Shown piece after piece: positions 36,538 to 49,613 of a stretch of 64,000 nucleotides of DNA. The DNA comes from Pogostemon cablin (Eukaryota; Streptophyta; Magnoliopsida; Lamiales; Lamiaceae). A model generated the notes under the pieces. The model was not told the origin of the DNA. It was given only the letters and a program-made list of their open reading frames with translations, and searched no databases. How positions within the stretch are numbered: the stretch's first letter is position 1; every line of letters starts with the position of its first letter. The DNA lies in the NCBI GenBank assembly GCA_023678885.1, contig CM043005.1, positions 7,182,314 through 7,246,313 of the forward strand, given 5' to 3'. Both the position numbers and the translations under genes were made by a program.

Positions 36538-36540
<3 letters not shown>

Positions 36541-36567
<27 letters not shown>
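36541..36567. repeat. (GT)n microsatellite
   Basis: About 13 GT units in an intron near the 3' end of the TOPLESS-like locus. Confidence 0.9.
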
Positions 36568-36571
<4 letters not shown>

Positions 36572-38281
36572 AGTTTCTTTGCTACATAGATTTATCTTCC
36601 TGAAGAACAACACTAATATACTCCTTTCTTTACAGACAAAGGCATCGTTTATGCCTCCTCCACCTGCAGCAACATTCCTGGCCTTCCATCCTTTGGACAA
36701 TAATGTTATTGCTATTGGCATGGAGGATTCTTCCATACAAATTTACCATGTTCGCATTCATGAGGTCCTTTACTTAAGAGTTCATTGCTCTAAAGTCCTG
36801 CGCTTGCATAGCCATAGTATCTCTCATACTTTCTCTGCTCTAATTATTGTATTGCATAGGTAAAAATCAAGCTCAAAGTTCATCAGAAAAGAGTAACTGG
36901 CCTTGCATTTTCTACTTGTCTAAAATTTCTTGTGTCATCAGGAGCTGATTTTCAGGTTTTTCCATTTACGTAGTGTAATTCTTCTTTGTGATGGGGATTT
37001 ACTTTGTAGCATTGGGAAGAATTTTACAACCACAAAAGGATATGTACCTTACTAAAACAAACTTTATGGTATGATGTGATAGAATATGGTTTATTCTAAA
37101 ATTTGATTTGGCACAACCCATTATGCATGATATAAAAAAAAAATTTTAAATTTTTTTTCTAGATTGTAATTACTAACTTGATGGCTTTGCTTTTTGAGAC
37201 AATACATATTGTTTTTTAATTATAAGAGCTTTCTATGTTGTTTACTCTAGTTATGTGCTTGGAGTCTAGATGGATGGGAGAAGAAGACAAGTACATTCTT
37301 ACAGATACCACCTGGACGTGCATCGAATCCTCTTGCACAAACACGTGTTCAATTTCATCAAGATCAGATTCACATGTTGGTTGTTCATGAGACACAGATA
37401 GCTATCTATGAGGCTTCCAGACTTAACTGCATCAAGCTGGTATGAGGGGATCATCTTAATGTCTCAACTCTATACTAGTTGGGTTTTCCCATTCTACTTT
37501 ATTTAAGTAGCACTAACTTATGTTTTAATCAAATCATCCTTGGATACTAATATGAAGAATCAATAGCTTAATGAGAGCCATTCATTGAGTTCACATCTTG
37601 CTATTATCCTTATTAAGAAGGATAAAGATTTTCAATTACTATTATTTGGTTTGTCAGTGGACTCCCATGGATACAAGTCCTGCAATAACGGGTGACTCGT
37701 GTGATAGCCAGTCAATCTACACAAGCTTTGAAGATGGGACTGTGTCTCTCTTCACTGCCCCAGGACTGAACCAAAGGTGTCGGATCAATCCCACGTCCTA
37801 TATGGGTTCTACTCCAAGGTAATGCTTGTCTCCATTTACACAACACGTCCACTAGCTTTCGCCATTTTTCTTTCCAATGCTTGATCATCTTTCATTGCAT
37901 TATGACAGCTCGAGGGTTTATCCACTGGTGATCACTGCTCATCCGAGCGAGCCTAACCAGTTTGCATTGGGACTTACTGATGGTAGAGTCTATGTGTTGG
38001 AGCCCCTTGTTTCAGAAGGAAAGTGGGGTAATGTGCCTCCACAAGAGAACAGTGTGGGTCCAAGCATGAGCTCAGTGGGTCTGGCTCCGGGTCAACAATA
38101 AAGGTATTGGTTTTTATGTTGAATCTCTCTGTATTAGTACTGAAACTTTTATGCTGCATAAGCTTGTAAGAATGGAGAGATTTGGTGGTTGATGAAAATG
38201 AAATGGTGGTTACTTAAGACTAGTATAAAGTGGTGATAAATGTTGATAAACATTAAAGGAATGATAAATGAACCTTTTGGA

Positions 38282-39000
38282 TGTTGGAACTAGAATTATT
38301 ATTTTTACGCTGCGATTAGTAATTTAATTATTATTACATAATCTTAATTTTAGGATCAATTAAAACATGGAATTGTGAATTCCTATATTATGTAAGAATC
38401 CTATCCTTTGAGGCCATTTCACAGCTTTTTGATGGTACATGCTGAATTGTTCTCAATGAAGGTCTTTAATTGGCTAGATTTAATGGCAAAATGAAGGCAT
38501 GAAGGATCTATTTATAGGTTGCTGTGAGGTCATCAGCTCACTCATTCCAGCTGTGACTGGCAGTTAACTCTTTTTAACTCTGGGATGTTCATGACCTGTT
38601 GAGTTTTGTTACATGTATTTCACGTGGCAGTTTTTTTCAACATGTACTTGATGGAGAAGACGAGAGATGTCTACGGGTCGTGATTGGTCAGGACTCGTAG
38701 CTTTCTTCTCTTTGGCGTGATTTTGGATTCCTTGGGCACATCAGCAGCCTAATCCTTACCTTTCTCTCCAATTCAACAGCAGGATACATCACAATTTTTT
38801 CATTTCTTTCATTGCTAGTTCCATTAGCATCGTCTAGCTTCTATCTACTTTTTCTTCGTCATTCTTTTGATCATAATCAATCTTCTCCACCATGATCTCT
38901 GATCAGCTTGCTGGACTCGGGGGTGTTTGCAATCATTTCTCAATAGTGAGAATTCCTTTTAAGTTGAGCCATAAACCATTTTCCTACAATTGATCCGAAT
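38282..39000 (-). mobile_element. LTR-like fragment
   Basis: Begins TGTTGGAAC on the plus strand. Read on the minus strand it has a CTATAAATAG promoter box (about 38507-38516) followed by a leader-like region, as expected for a copia LTR. The other end is not defined and no TSD was found, so size and class are tentative. The 3' UTR of the TOPLESS-like locus ends just before it. Confidence 0.4.
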
Positions 39001-40118
39001 CGGATGATATGTCCAACTATATCATTTCCTCATCATTCCTATATTCCCATATTCTTCTCTCATTCTTACATTCTCTTATTTCTATTGCATTCGTGATTCA
39101 ACTGTCTAAATTATACTCTCAAAACTTTTGATCTCTCAGCTAAGGCATTGTAGTCGGCCGATACATTGTTCATGAACGAATTCAACTTAGTGAGGTCTGA
39201 AATGGATGCCTCCTTAATATAGTCACCTTAAATGAAAATACATTTCCTATTTGGATTTAGGAGTCTTGCACAAATTTATTTCTAACACCCTAAGTTCAGC
39301 AGTATACACAACTTTTGCGTATTTCTTCACATACTCTAATATTTTATTGTGGAATAATGTGTTTTGAGTATGATGTTAAGATGTAGATCACGATTTCAAT
39401 ATTTTGATGTATTATGTTGTATTTTTGGTAATATAGACGTCATTTATCATGCAAAATGATGATATCTTTTTCTTACACTTGAGGTCGGGCCAACATTATT
39501 ATTTCTTCTTTAAATATCAAATCGGATTGCACAGATTCTGGATTTCTGTAATGGGGCAGCGCATGCATATCAACCCATGATAGAGTCTTTAGATATATTT
39601 TTGATAATTTAGAATGGGTTAATAGTTAGAAAAAACATAAATTTTACTCTTACTGTAAATTAATTCTTACATTTGAAAAAAAAAATCTCATTTAAGCATT
39701 ATTACAAAAGATATCTAAGTGTGATATATTTCTCAATTACACAATATTAATAGAATTACCCACTGCACATTATAAGCATATCAGTTGGACTCCAATTTTT
39801 ATTAGAGATGTTGTCACTTTTCTTTAAAAATATTATCACTTTTAATTTATACCAATTTTTTAAATAAAATAATTCACTGCACTATTATTATCTTTCACAC
39901 ATTCAATATTACTATTTAGTAAAATATTGGGAGATTCTTGGCTGACCACCCACGCTCACACATGATAAGGTTAGTCCAAGTTACAGGCATAAAGTAGCTC
40001 ACTATCTACTTATGATGTATTTTAGTCTAATATTTTATTATCTTATTTCTCTAAATATAATCTATGTGCTGTGCACTCTCTTATTTTCATTAATAAATAT
40101 ATACTATACTACCTCCAT
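39001..40118. other. Intergenic, no gene recognised
   Basis: AT-rich. The part 39790-39920 has TTATCACTTTTAATTTATACC-type motifs shared with MITE remnants near 52.2 and 58.2 kb. Nothing else is recognisable. Confidence 0.4.
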
Positions 40119-40199
40119 CCGTCCCAAGTAACAAGGGTCAGAGACATTATGTTTAATATAAGGTCTTTGACCCTCTTAGCCTGAGACGGATGGAGGATG
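40119..40199. mobile_element. Very short Stowaway-like hairpin MITE (81 bp)
   Basis: CTACCTCCATCCGTCCCA at the left and CTGAGACGGATGGAGGATG at the right form an almost perfect palindrome with inner AAGGGTCAGAGAC / CTTTGACCCTCTTA arms. Flanked by TA. Confidence 0.65.
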
Positions 40200-40599
40200 T
40201 ACTTTCATTTTATTTTAATATAAATCTTATGATTTTTTCTTAAGTTTAAATTTATATTCAGTTTTAATTTTTATTCTCATTCAATAAAATTTTAATGTTA
40301 AATACTAATAAAATAAAATTATTTCAACATCAATTCACGTATTTTAAAAATAATTTAATTGAGTAAAATTATATTATAATATTGTTCTTAAACAAAAATT
40401 TAATTTATATCAAACATTATATGTTTATTCAAAATTAGTTAACGATGTATATCAAAAGAATTAATAATAATAGGGTCATAATTAGGAGGTACAAAACGTT
40501 TTTAAGTACTATTAAGCGATACATTGACATCAGAAAATTACTAATAAATACAAAATTATATTTTGTTTTACCCAAAAAAAATTGTTTTATCCATAATAT

Positions 40600-41125
40600 T
40601 TATACCCATCCGTACATTAGTACGCATTCTTGAGAGAGAAACAGAAAATACGTTGCAATCTTGAGAGAGTAACAAAAATTTTTTTGAGAGTAACAAAGAT
40701 TACGCCATTAAATTGAAAAACCTTACTAATATAGATTAGTGTGCAAGAAAGAGAAATAAAAAATACTATGTGATTAAATTAAAGTGTACATTAGTGTGAG
40801 AGAAATAGAAAATATATGATTAAATTGAATAAATAGTTGTAATAGTTATCCTTAAATCTCTAACCAATTGTTTTAATCTGATTTGCACTGATTTAATACA
40901 CTGATTTAGTGACATTAGTGTTCAATGAAATAATTGTTATGTACATTTGTGTGCATTCTTGAGAGAGAAACAGAAAATACGTGATTAAATTGAAGATTTC
41001 TACGAATGTACATTAGTGTGCATTCAGAGAGAAACAGAAAATACGCAATTAAATTGAATATTTCTACGAATGTACATTAGTGTGCATTCAGAGAAAAACA
41101 GAAAATACACGATTAAATTGAAGAA
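40600..41125. repeat. Tandem and dispersed 60-70 bp repeat
   Basis: A unit containing CATTCTTGAGAGAGAAACAG, AAATACGTGATTAAATTGAA and TACGAATGTACATTAGTG occurs three times in tandem at 40950-41125 and as older pieces at 40618-40835. No coding potential. It ends about 70 bases before the hAT element at 41198. Confidence 0.7.
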
Positions 41126-41574
41126 AGTGTTGTTATAATTAATCCTTAAATTTCTCCTTAATTAAATCTCTCACCCATTAATTTTATCTGACTTAGTTAG
41201 GGGTGTGCATCGGTACAAAACCGAACCGAACCGAAATTGTAAAATCAAGCACCGAATTTTACAAAAAAATAAAACCGAACTGAAACTGATTTAGTGGAGA
41301 CACCGAATAAAACCGAACCGAAATTATCGGTTCGGTACGGTTTTTAAACCGATTTCAACGAATAAACTAGAATTTTTTTAAAAAAAAAAGTAGCAAATAA
41401 GTTCGGTTCTGCTAAGGATCACACCTTTCCTACCCTCTGCAGAAAGTCCAACTACTTAAAAAAAAAGACGATTACTCACTAATCAAATTATACTTGGATG
41501 ATCTTCTGATCTCTTCTACAGAATAACAAGAATGTTACTAGAAACTCCCTGTTTCACAATCAAGAACACAATCA

Positions 41575-42032
41575 TGTTGGAAATTAATACATGAAACCTT
41601 AACCCTATTATGATAAACCGAGATCAAAACCGCAAAGCGGAAGCGTACCTGATCCAATGAGTCTCTAGGCGGAATACGAACTCAGGATCAGTGGTTATAT
41701 GGCCTTCCTCAACTAAGCCTCCTTATTCCTTATGGGGACCGTAGTAATCCCTCCCGATGGGGAGAAGGGAAGATCATGTGCGGCTTAGTATATTGGAGAC
41801 CATAACCGGGTAACCTTATATACTACTTGACTAGACCACCCATAATCACCTAATCATGTAGTATTGAGTATCTACTCAATAAGCCCATATAATTTATTAT
41901 TATAGCCCATGGACCTTTAACCTTAATTGGATCACTTAATTAAGTCCATAATATAATTGAATAGCTAATATAATTGCATAATAATATATTGCCCACAATT
42001 AGATTATAATGGAAATTAATAAATTTCCAACA
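41575..42032 (-). mobile_element. Copia 3' LTR (458 bp)
   Basis: Starts TGTTGGAAATTAAT and ends TTTCCAACA. Directly next to it, on the minus strand, is the copia polypurine tract AAGTGGGAGATTG, so this is the 3' LTR of an element read right to left. Confidence 0.8.
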
Positions 42033-45000
42033 ATCTCCCACTTGGGCTATATATTTTCCGTTAGCAATTATATCAAGAGTCCTTAGTTGCGCAACTTTAT
42101 GCTATTCCTCTTCAGGCTATACTTAACAATCTGGTCCATCTCATCTACTAATATGAAACTACCGCGGCATTCACCACATTATAAATCGTGGTTAAACCCC
42201 GACAATTACCATATCAATACACTCAATGACATAGATCAAATATGATGAGTAGCATGGAAATTACATGCAACGTGATCAATATCATGTCTATTTCCATCTG
42301 GTCCAACTTTAAACTTTAGTGAGATCAATCCATAATGTAAAATATTACAAAATGAAATTACTTAAGTGAATTCACAATGAATTCAAAGCCGTCAACTATC
42401 AACTTTATTCTGCAGAAAACCAAATTATCCAAATCAAAGTGTTTTGAAAACTTTAAAGAACAATAAATATAGACTCCCACTGAACCAATGTATTCTAAAA
42501 CCATATAACACCCACATGAGTAGCTAGCTCATAAAATTGCAGGCATTGAATACATAATTGGTGGATCCATATTTGGAGTCTATCATAATATGCTCTTCTA
42601 AAATTTTATCTACACAAAATACTTTCTTTAACAACCAAGAATTCTATGTCAATATGCTTGACTTATAAGAACACTTATTGCTAATACTTTACTGCGAACT
42701 AACTGTCACAATCAACTTTATGTGACTAAACTTCGCAACCTATATTTCATGTTTGAATGCCCCTTAGTGTGCTACTGATTCTGTTGTCATGGTTAATGAG
42801 CTAAAGTGTTTGCTTAATACTTTTACTTGTATAGCTCTCCAGACCAACAGAAGATGTAGCCTGAAGTGGATCTTATATCGTATTGGCATCCAACAAACTC
42901 ATAATCAGACTACTTTATGATCTCCTACTAATCTGATTATCTCTCTAATGTTAAAGCATGTTATCCTTAGTTCTCTGTAAAGATCCATACTAGAGTTACT
43001 TAAATGTCTACTTAATACACCAACAACAGAAGCCAAATTAGGTCTTGTAGAGACCTCATCATACAACAACTTCCAACAACCAATGAATATGGAATGTTTC
43101 TACATTTCTTAAATCTTTAGTTTAACTTTAGGGCACCTGATTGAGACTGCACTTGTCTCCTTTAGTTTAACTTAAACATTCTCCCACTGAATCACATAAT
43201 CATCTACATTTGTATCAAAACCAAATGAGACAAAAACTGCATGATGATGATTGTGATTCCTTTACGGGAAAGTTTTCTTGAATGCATAGATGGATTTCAT
43301 TTTGGTTCTTAAACTAATAATATCGTATCATGTTGCCATCAAGGAACTTTATCTTTACATCCATCTAAATGATTCAAGATTAAAATATACTAATAATATC
43401 ACGATTATCTCAAAACAATGCCTTCCTTCCCTTTAGAGTATAATCCTTTATCAAGATGCAAACCTAATAATCTTGTATTGATTTATACTCATAACTTATG
43501 GCATTAACCCACTTTCGAGGATTTGGACCTTGCATGGTTTGATGAACATTGTTTGAATGTTCTACCATTAATTCCATAGTGTCCTCTTTATTTAGGAGAA
43601 AACTACATAATTATCCGAATTGATTTTCTCACAACTCTAGTAGTTTTCTTAGTGACATTAATTCTTGAGGTTGTTGAATTTATTATTCTTTAAATATTAT
43701 TGACATTGTCATATTGTTATTCTGAATTCGCACCAATTCTTTAAAGCATAAGTGGGGATCGAATCGACTCCCCCTTAAGGACAATGTCTCTAATATTATT
43801 CTTCCCCCCAAATCAACATCCTCACAGAATACCGTATTACCCGTCTCAAATATGATCTGATTAATTGGATCATAAACTTATTATCTTTATTTAATACCAA
43901 TAAAGTAGCTTGTATCTATTTGAATCCAATTTTCTTTAGTAGATCCCAATGATCTAGCCTTAGTTGGACATCACCATATGTGAAACTCAAAGAGTTCTCA
44001 CAACTACTTTGGTTGGAACTTTATTGAGACCATAAACTGCAATCTTTAGTATTTCTCCAATTAGTAACCATATATTGTGGAGTACTATTTTTGTCTTTTA
44101 ACTACACCACAACACCATTCATACTAAGTAATCTTAATGTGGTGTATTATAAAATAATTCCACAAGCCTTTAGGAGAAAACGAAAGGTTATACTTTAGTT
44201 TCTTTTTAACAGTTTTCCAAACGGGTTTTTCTTTATTGCCCTTATACTTTATTGATTAAGTTCTCATCATGTATAATTTTGTTGTTGACATAGGTTAAAC
44301 TTAATTAACAGACTTCTTAATTGTACAGAGAATTAATCCAAAATGATTATCATGCTTGCACTAAACTTTATAATCTTTCAAAAAACTTTATAGTCTTTCA
44401 AAATTTAACTAAATTAGAATCATCTTGAAGATTCGAGTACAATATTAGTATCAAGTCTTTGGACAAAAAATACTAATTTAAATGATGCTCTCATGCAGTA
44501 GTCAAATACTGACAATAAAACTGTCAAGCAATAGCCTTCCTGTGGGCCGACTTATTACTCACATGTCAAACCAAATAATTGTCACGTATTTACTACCACA
44601 GGTACTTGTGTATTTCTGCCAAATATTAATCTACCTGTGGGCCGATCAATACCCGCATGAAGATACACTCATACAACATTATTAATTGGGCCATCACAAG
44701 ACACCTTGTGCAACATTAACCTCGTCTGTGGACAAAAATTAACTGCAGGGATAATCTTGGTGTAACAATCAAGTATTGACAATAAGTTATGTCAAACAAG
44801 AGTCTATCTGTGGACCGACTCATGTTCACATGAATAATCCAAATAATTATCACATACTTATTATCACATGTGTGTTATTATTCTGTCAAACTGTGCCTAC
44901 CTGTGGGCCGAACACAGAACACATAAATAATACCACACCCATCTATGTAATTTCAATAAAGCTTTTCTCCACACACGATATTGCTGTGGCAACATGGTGC

Positions 45001-45300
45001 TTTGATTGACTAGATTGAAAAATTACTAGACCAATTAAATAAATATTTAAAATAAATATTTATATTTAATTGAACGACATTAAAAAATGTCTCCCCAATT
45101 TTAATTTAATCAAATTCATAAACCAGATGGGACATTTAGATGATTCATACTATAATGAAAGATTTCTTAATTTAATTAAGAATTTCAAATTCTAATTTAG
45201 AATAAACTAAATTAGACAATTATCCTCCATAAATTAAATATATCACGAAATCGTTACCAAAATATGCATGCAATGTAATCGTGTATGTCGAAATGAAAGG
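42033..45300 (-). pseudogene. Decayed Ty1/copia internal region
   Basis: Minus-strand pieces of copia polyprotein are recognisable but frameshifted. RSTSGYIF of the RNase H part is near 42850-42875. A segment resembling IPYSLVVGSLMY...TRPDIAF is near 43020-43110. An RT-like MKSIYAFK lies near 43295-43320. Further right, 44480-44650 and 44770-44930 are two related copies of an about 160-bp sequence with CTGTGGGCCGA. No second LTR was found, so the 5' end is lost. Confidence 0.65.
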
Positions 45301-45559
45301 TATTTATCAAATTGGGTTTGTGTATCCCATGGATCTGCCAAAATAATCCTTTCAAATACTTTTAATCTTAATGAGGAATTATGGCAACCAATTATTAAAA
45401 ATTAGTATTGAAATTCCCTCAAATCAAAATTCACCAAAATAATCCACACACACTATATAAAGTAATAATTAATAAACTCATATTTTTAATATGCAGAAGC
45501 ACTCAAACGGTAAGTTACATAAACAGATCTAACCATCAATTACATAATGTAACAGAAAA

Positions 45560-45800
45560 GACAGGGTGGGATGAACGTCGGACACCGGCGGAAGGAGCGA
45601 ATGGAATCTTGCGGAAGGATGCCGTGCCGATTGGAATCGCGACTGGAGTCTGGTGGCGGGCAGGGAATTGCGGCCGGGTGGTGTGGTGGCGATTGAAGTT
45701 TGGTGGCGAGGATTTAGGGCTGGGTGGGGCTGGGGCCGCTAGAACATTGGTGAAATCAGAATGGAGTGTGACGGTGAGGAAGGCCGCTCTCAATTCGTTA
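45560..45800. other. GC-rich fragment, possibly captured host sequence
   Basis: About 240 bases of roughly 60% GC within AT-rich DNA, inside the outer hAT and next to the inner hAT. Both strands are open (131 codons on plus, 85 on minus). The minus reading is Pro/Ser/Arg-rich, like a plant organelle transit peptide or leader, but no family is recognised. Confidence 0.4.
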
Positions 45801-45839
45801 TAACTTAGAAGAACTCACAAGTCAGAAGGTATGGGTGAT

Positions 45840-46753
<914 letters not shown>

Positions 46754-47001
46754 TCAGAAGGTATGAAATTATGGCTGCGGGGGAGAATTAGGGTTTCCTC
46801 TATATATATTAAACAATTAATTCGGGTTTTTTTATTTTTTTGATTTTTTGAGCCCAAAATCGAAACCGAACTGAAAATCTAATTTTTTATTTTTTGAAAA
46901 CCGAAACCAAATCAATTTTTCAAAAACCAAACCGAATTGATCGATTCGGTTCGGGCTGTTAAATCAATTTTATCCATTTTTTGCTCACCCCTAAACTTAG
47001 T

Positions 47002-47383
47002 GCACATTAATATTCAATTAATTTATTGTTAAGTGCAAATATTGAATATTAATCGCTATAAATAAGGGTAATGATGGAAACTAAAAAAGAAGTTAGGTAT
47101 TCATTAGTAATTATATTAGATCAATTAATTAATTATATGTACGCGTATCTATTAGTAATAACAAAATATTATACCTCCTTATCACAAATTAAAAAAAAAT
47201 GAATTAAATATTTATTTATTTATTTTCTCTCTTGAAAATATTTATATATAATTTATAAGTATATTTTAATAGTATTAATTATTCATTTGATTATTTATTT
47301 TTGTTTAAATAATATTATTAGTTGCATTATTAATGGAAAATGATGGAATCCCACCTCAACAGCCCCCACATGTCAGTTTGAGG
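47002..47383. other. Intergenic AT-rich DNA
   Basis: No gene or repeat recognised. Confidence 0.5.
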
Positions 47384-47575
47384 AGGGATAAGCAATTTCC
47401 AACACGACACGATAATTGTGGGTTAGTACGACTCAATAAAGAAATAAAAATTTCATTGTGTTTGTGTCAACCCGTTAAACACGAGTAAAATTAACTAATG
47501 ATCTATTAACCTGTTAACAATTCGATATAAATATAAAATTTGGTAAATATATAATAAAAATACTCATTAATAATG

Positions 47576-47625
<50 letters not shown>

Positions 47626-47797
47626 TATTACTTTTAATTAATATTTTTTAAAAAATTTCTTATCGTATTGTTATCATGTTGTGCCGTTTCAACCCGATAT
47701 TTTTTGTGTTTGTGTCGTGTTCGAATTTATACTTATCATGTCATGTCACTGTCGTGTCGACACAAAACTCAACCCAATAACTTGAATTGCCGCCCTA
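47384..47797. mobile_element. Possible hAT-like element with ACACGAC/GTGTCGTG motifs
   Basis: The left part has AGCAATTTCCAACACGACAC and the right part, inverted, GGGCGGCAATTCAAG followed by GTTGAGTTTTGTGTCGACAC. Motif arrays point inward as in the other hATs here. No convincing TSD was found; a TA repeat (47577-47622) splits the middle. Confidence 0.42.
47577..47622. repeat. (TA)n microsatellite
   Basis: About 23 TA units. Confidence 0.9.
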
Positions 47798-48167
47798 CTA
47801 AATTAAAGTAATTCAATTGAGTAATAAGCTTTACCGCACCACTACACAAGATGCCACCTTATTTATGAAGTTCTTCCACGCTAGTAAATGGTGACTCACT
47901 TGATATATAATAATAATTTTTTATTTAAAATGTTTGTTTATTTTAATATTATATTAATTCTATTACATTTATATTAATTTATAAAATATATAATGAATAT
48001 TAATGATTTGTTTTAAAAATTAAATAATAATATATGAAGTGTAGATTTATATATTTTTTTTATTATTTTCATATTTTATTAGTATATCTTCGTACGATTT
48101 TACATTGTAATCTCAAAAGAATTTTAAATAATATGTAGTAATATTTTATATCTAAATTAATTAATTA

Positions 48168-48169
<2 letters not shown>

Positions 48170-48215
<46 letters not shown>
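48170..48215. repeat. (TA)n microsatellite
   Basis: About 22 TA units in AT-rich intergenic DNA with no gene between 47800 and 48680. Confidence 0.9.
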
Positions 48216-48217
<2 letters not shown>

Positions 48218-48681
48218 TATTAAAAAAGTAAATATTTTATTATAATTAATTAATTAATTCATTACTATTATTATTCAATTTATAATTAATATATGATAAT
48301 ACATTTAGTTTAGTATATAGTGAGTTTGGTGTGAATTCGATTTATACGTGAATCATGTTTCCAAAAATATCAATTTATTTGACTAAAATTAACAATATAA
48401 CAATAACAAACAATTTTTATAGGAGTAACAAATCTAATAAATATACACTTTTAAGATTTTTATGCCCTACTATTCAACTAATAATACCAAATATGTCACA
48501 TATCGGTGAATATCGGTAAGTGTTGGCTCTGATGTTGATGAATATCGGTTAGTGTCGATTCTAATGTCGTTGTCGTGGGAAACAATCTCAATAAGATATG
48601 ATGTCAATCGTTTTCTTATTTAAGCATAATTATAAAAGTTTTTAATTAAACAATATTCTGTCTGTCCCACAATAATAGGTA

Positions 48682-48938
48682 CTCCCTCCGTCCAGTTTTA
48701 ATAACGATTTGCTTTTTGCAAGGGAGATTAAGGAATATAATATTTTAATGTGTATTGAGGTGAGAGAATTAATATTTTAATGTATGGTGAATAGTTGAAT
48801 TAGTGTTGTAGATGGGTCCATGGAGATATTTTGATAGATTTTTGTGGATTCCATATACAAAAAATGGAAATGTAACAATTAGGATGAGACGTCTAAAATG
48901 AAAATATGTAATCATTAGGATGAGATGGAAAGAGAGAG
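48682..48938. mobile_element. Stowaway-like MITE
   Basis: TA-flanked, ends CTCCCTCCGTCCAG and GATGGAAAGAGAGAG. It contains GCTTTTTGCA and the sub-end GATTAAGGA motifs typical of the family. Confidence 0.72.
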
Positions 48939-48944
48939 TAAAAA

Positions 48945-49090
48945 TTTTCAATTTGGACGTTTCACCTCAATAGTTACATTTTCCTTTTTGATAAAAGAGA
49001 CTCATACAAAACAACAATTAACATATATCTATGTGACACACAAATCACAATACTAATTATTTTACATTAAAATATGCGAGACGAAGGGAG
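48945..49090. mobile_element. Truncated Stowaway-like MITE
   Basis: Only the right terminal repeat (GCGAGACGAAGGGAG) and the interior (ACACACAAATCACAATAC) remain. The left end is missing next to the preceding MITE. Confidence 0.5.
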
Positions 49091-49265
49091 TATATTTTAT
49101 AGGGTAATATTTTATAAGGCAGTCTTGCGTAAGACAATTTTATACTTTTTTAATTAGTTATCAATATTTATGAAGAATATTATTATTTTTCTTTTTAAAA
49201 TGTTAGCACTTTCTACGGTTATTGTGTTGGTTGTTATTTTTATTTTATTAGACGAAAATATATGA

Positions 49266-49613
49266 CACTACAAAATAATTTTTTTTAACAATGAAATTCA
49301 ATCAATCGGTAATTACCAACGAATTGCCAAAAAAGTTTACCACAATTTTCTTTTAGCATCAGATACTAATGGATTTATTATGTTTTTACCAACGAAATAA
49401 ATTTCGTTGCTAATTTTCATGAAGTTATTTACCAATAGAATTGAATTATCGTTGCTAAAAGTTTAGCAATCATCACTTTACCAATAAAAAATTATCATTT
49501 ACTAACGGATTTCGTTATTATTCCAGTTGTGAATTAATTTAAAATAAAATTAAGATTTTATAAATGAAATATTTCGTTGTTAAAGAATAGTTTTTTTTTT
49601 TGTAAATTGTAGA
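49266..49613. mobile_element. Possible miniature CACTA (En/Spm-like) element
   Basis: Begins CACTACAAAATAATTTTTTT, like plant CACTA termini. Inside, TTACCAACGAA near the left and its complement TTCGTTG near the right repeat several times as subterminal motifs. The right end (TTTTTGTAAATTGTAG) is a poor match to TTGTAGTG, so the border is uncertain. Confidence 0.42.

Larger units (their letters stand above)
28408..38101 (+). pseudogene. TOPLESS-RELATED 4-like corepressor locus, disrupted
   Basis: Exons of a Groucho/TUP1-type corepressor run through the span. The N-terminal half is intact: 28408-28487, 28620-28799, 28923-29036, 29711-29869, 29989-30166, 30263-30392 and 30634-30677 encode LisH (ELVFLILQFLNEEK), CTLH and the EAR-binding TPD. 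Exon 30881-31033 lacks one base after CCGCTG (about 30896-30903). Exon 32302-32395 lacks one base near 32309 and one near 32339. A solo LTR interrupts exon 32482-33395. Later exons (33790-33917, 34042-34273, 34365-34505, 34588-34677, 34760-34855, 34988-35128, 36129-36239, 36325-36504, 36636-36764, 36860-36955, 37251-37439, 37658-37818, 37909-38101) continue the WD40 repeats in frame to a normal end. LGLGKRSVG and the SEPNQFALGLTDG end favour the TPR4 branch. As it stands a 331-residue product would stop at 30991. Sequencing error could mimic the single-base losses, not the LTR. Confidence 0.85.

Noticed and set aside
47384..47797. Confident hAT call at 47.4 kb
   Set aside because: Motif arrays fit, but the flanks do not give an 8-bp duplication; kept only as a low-confidence feature.
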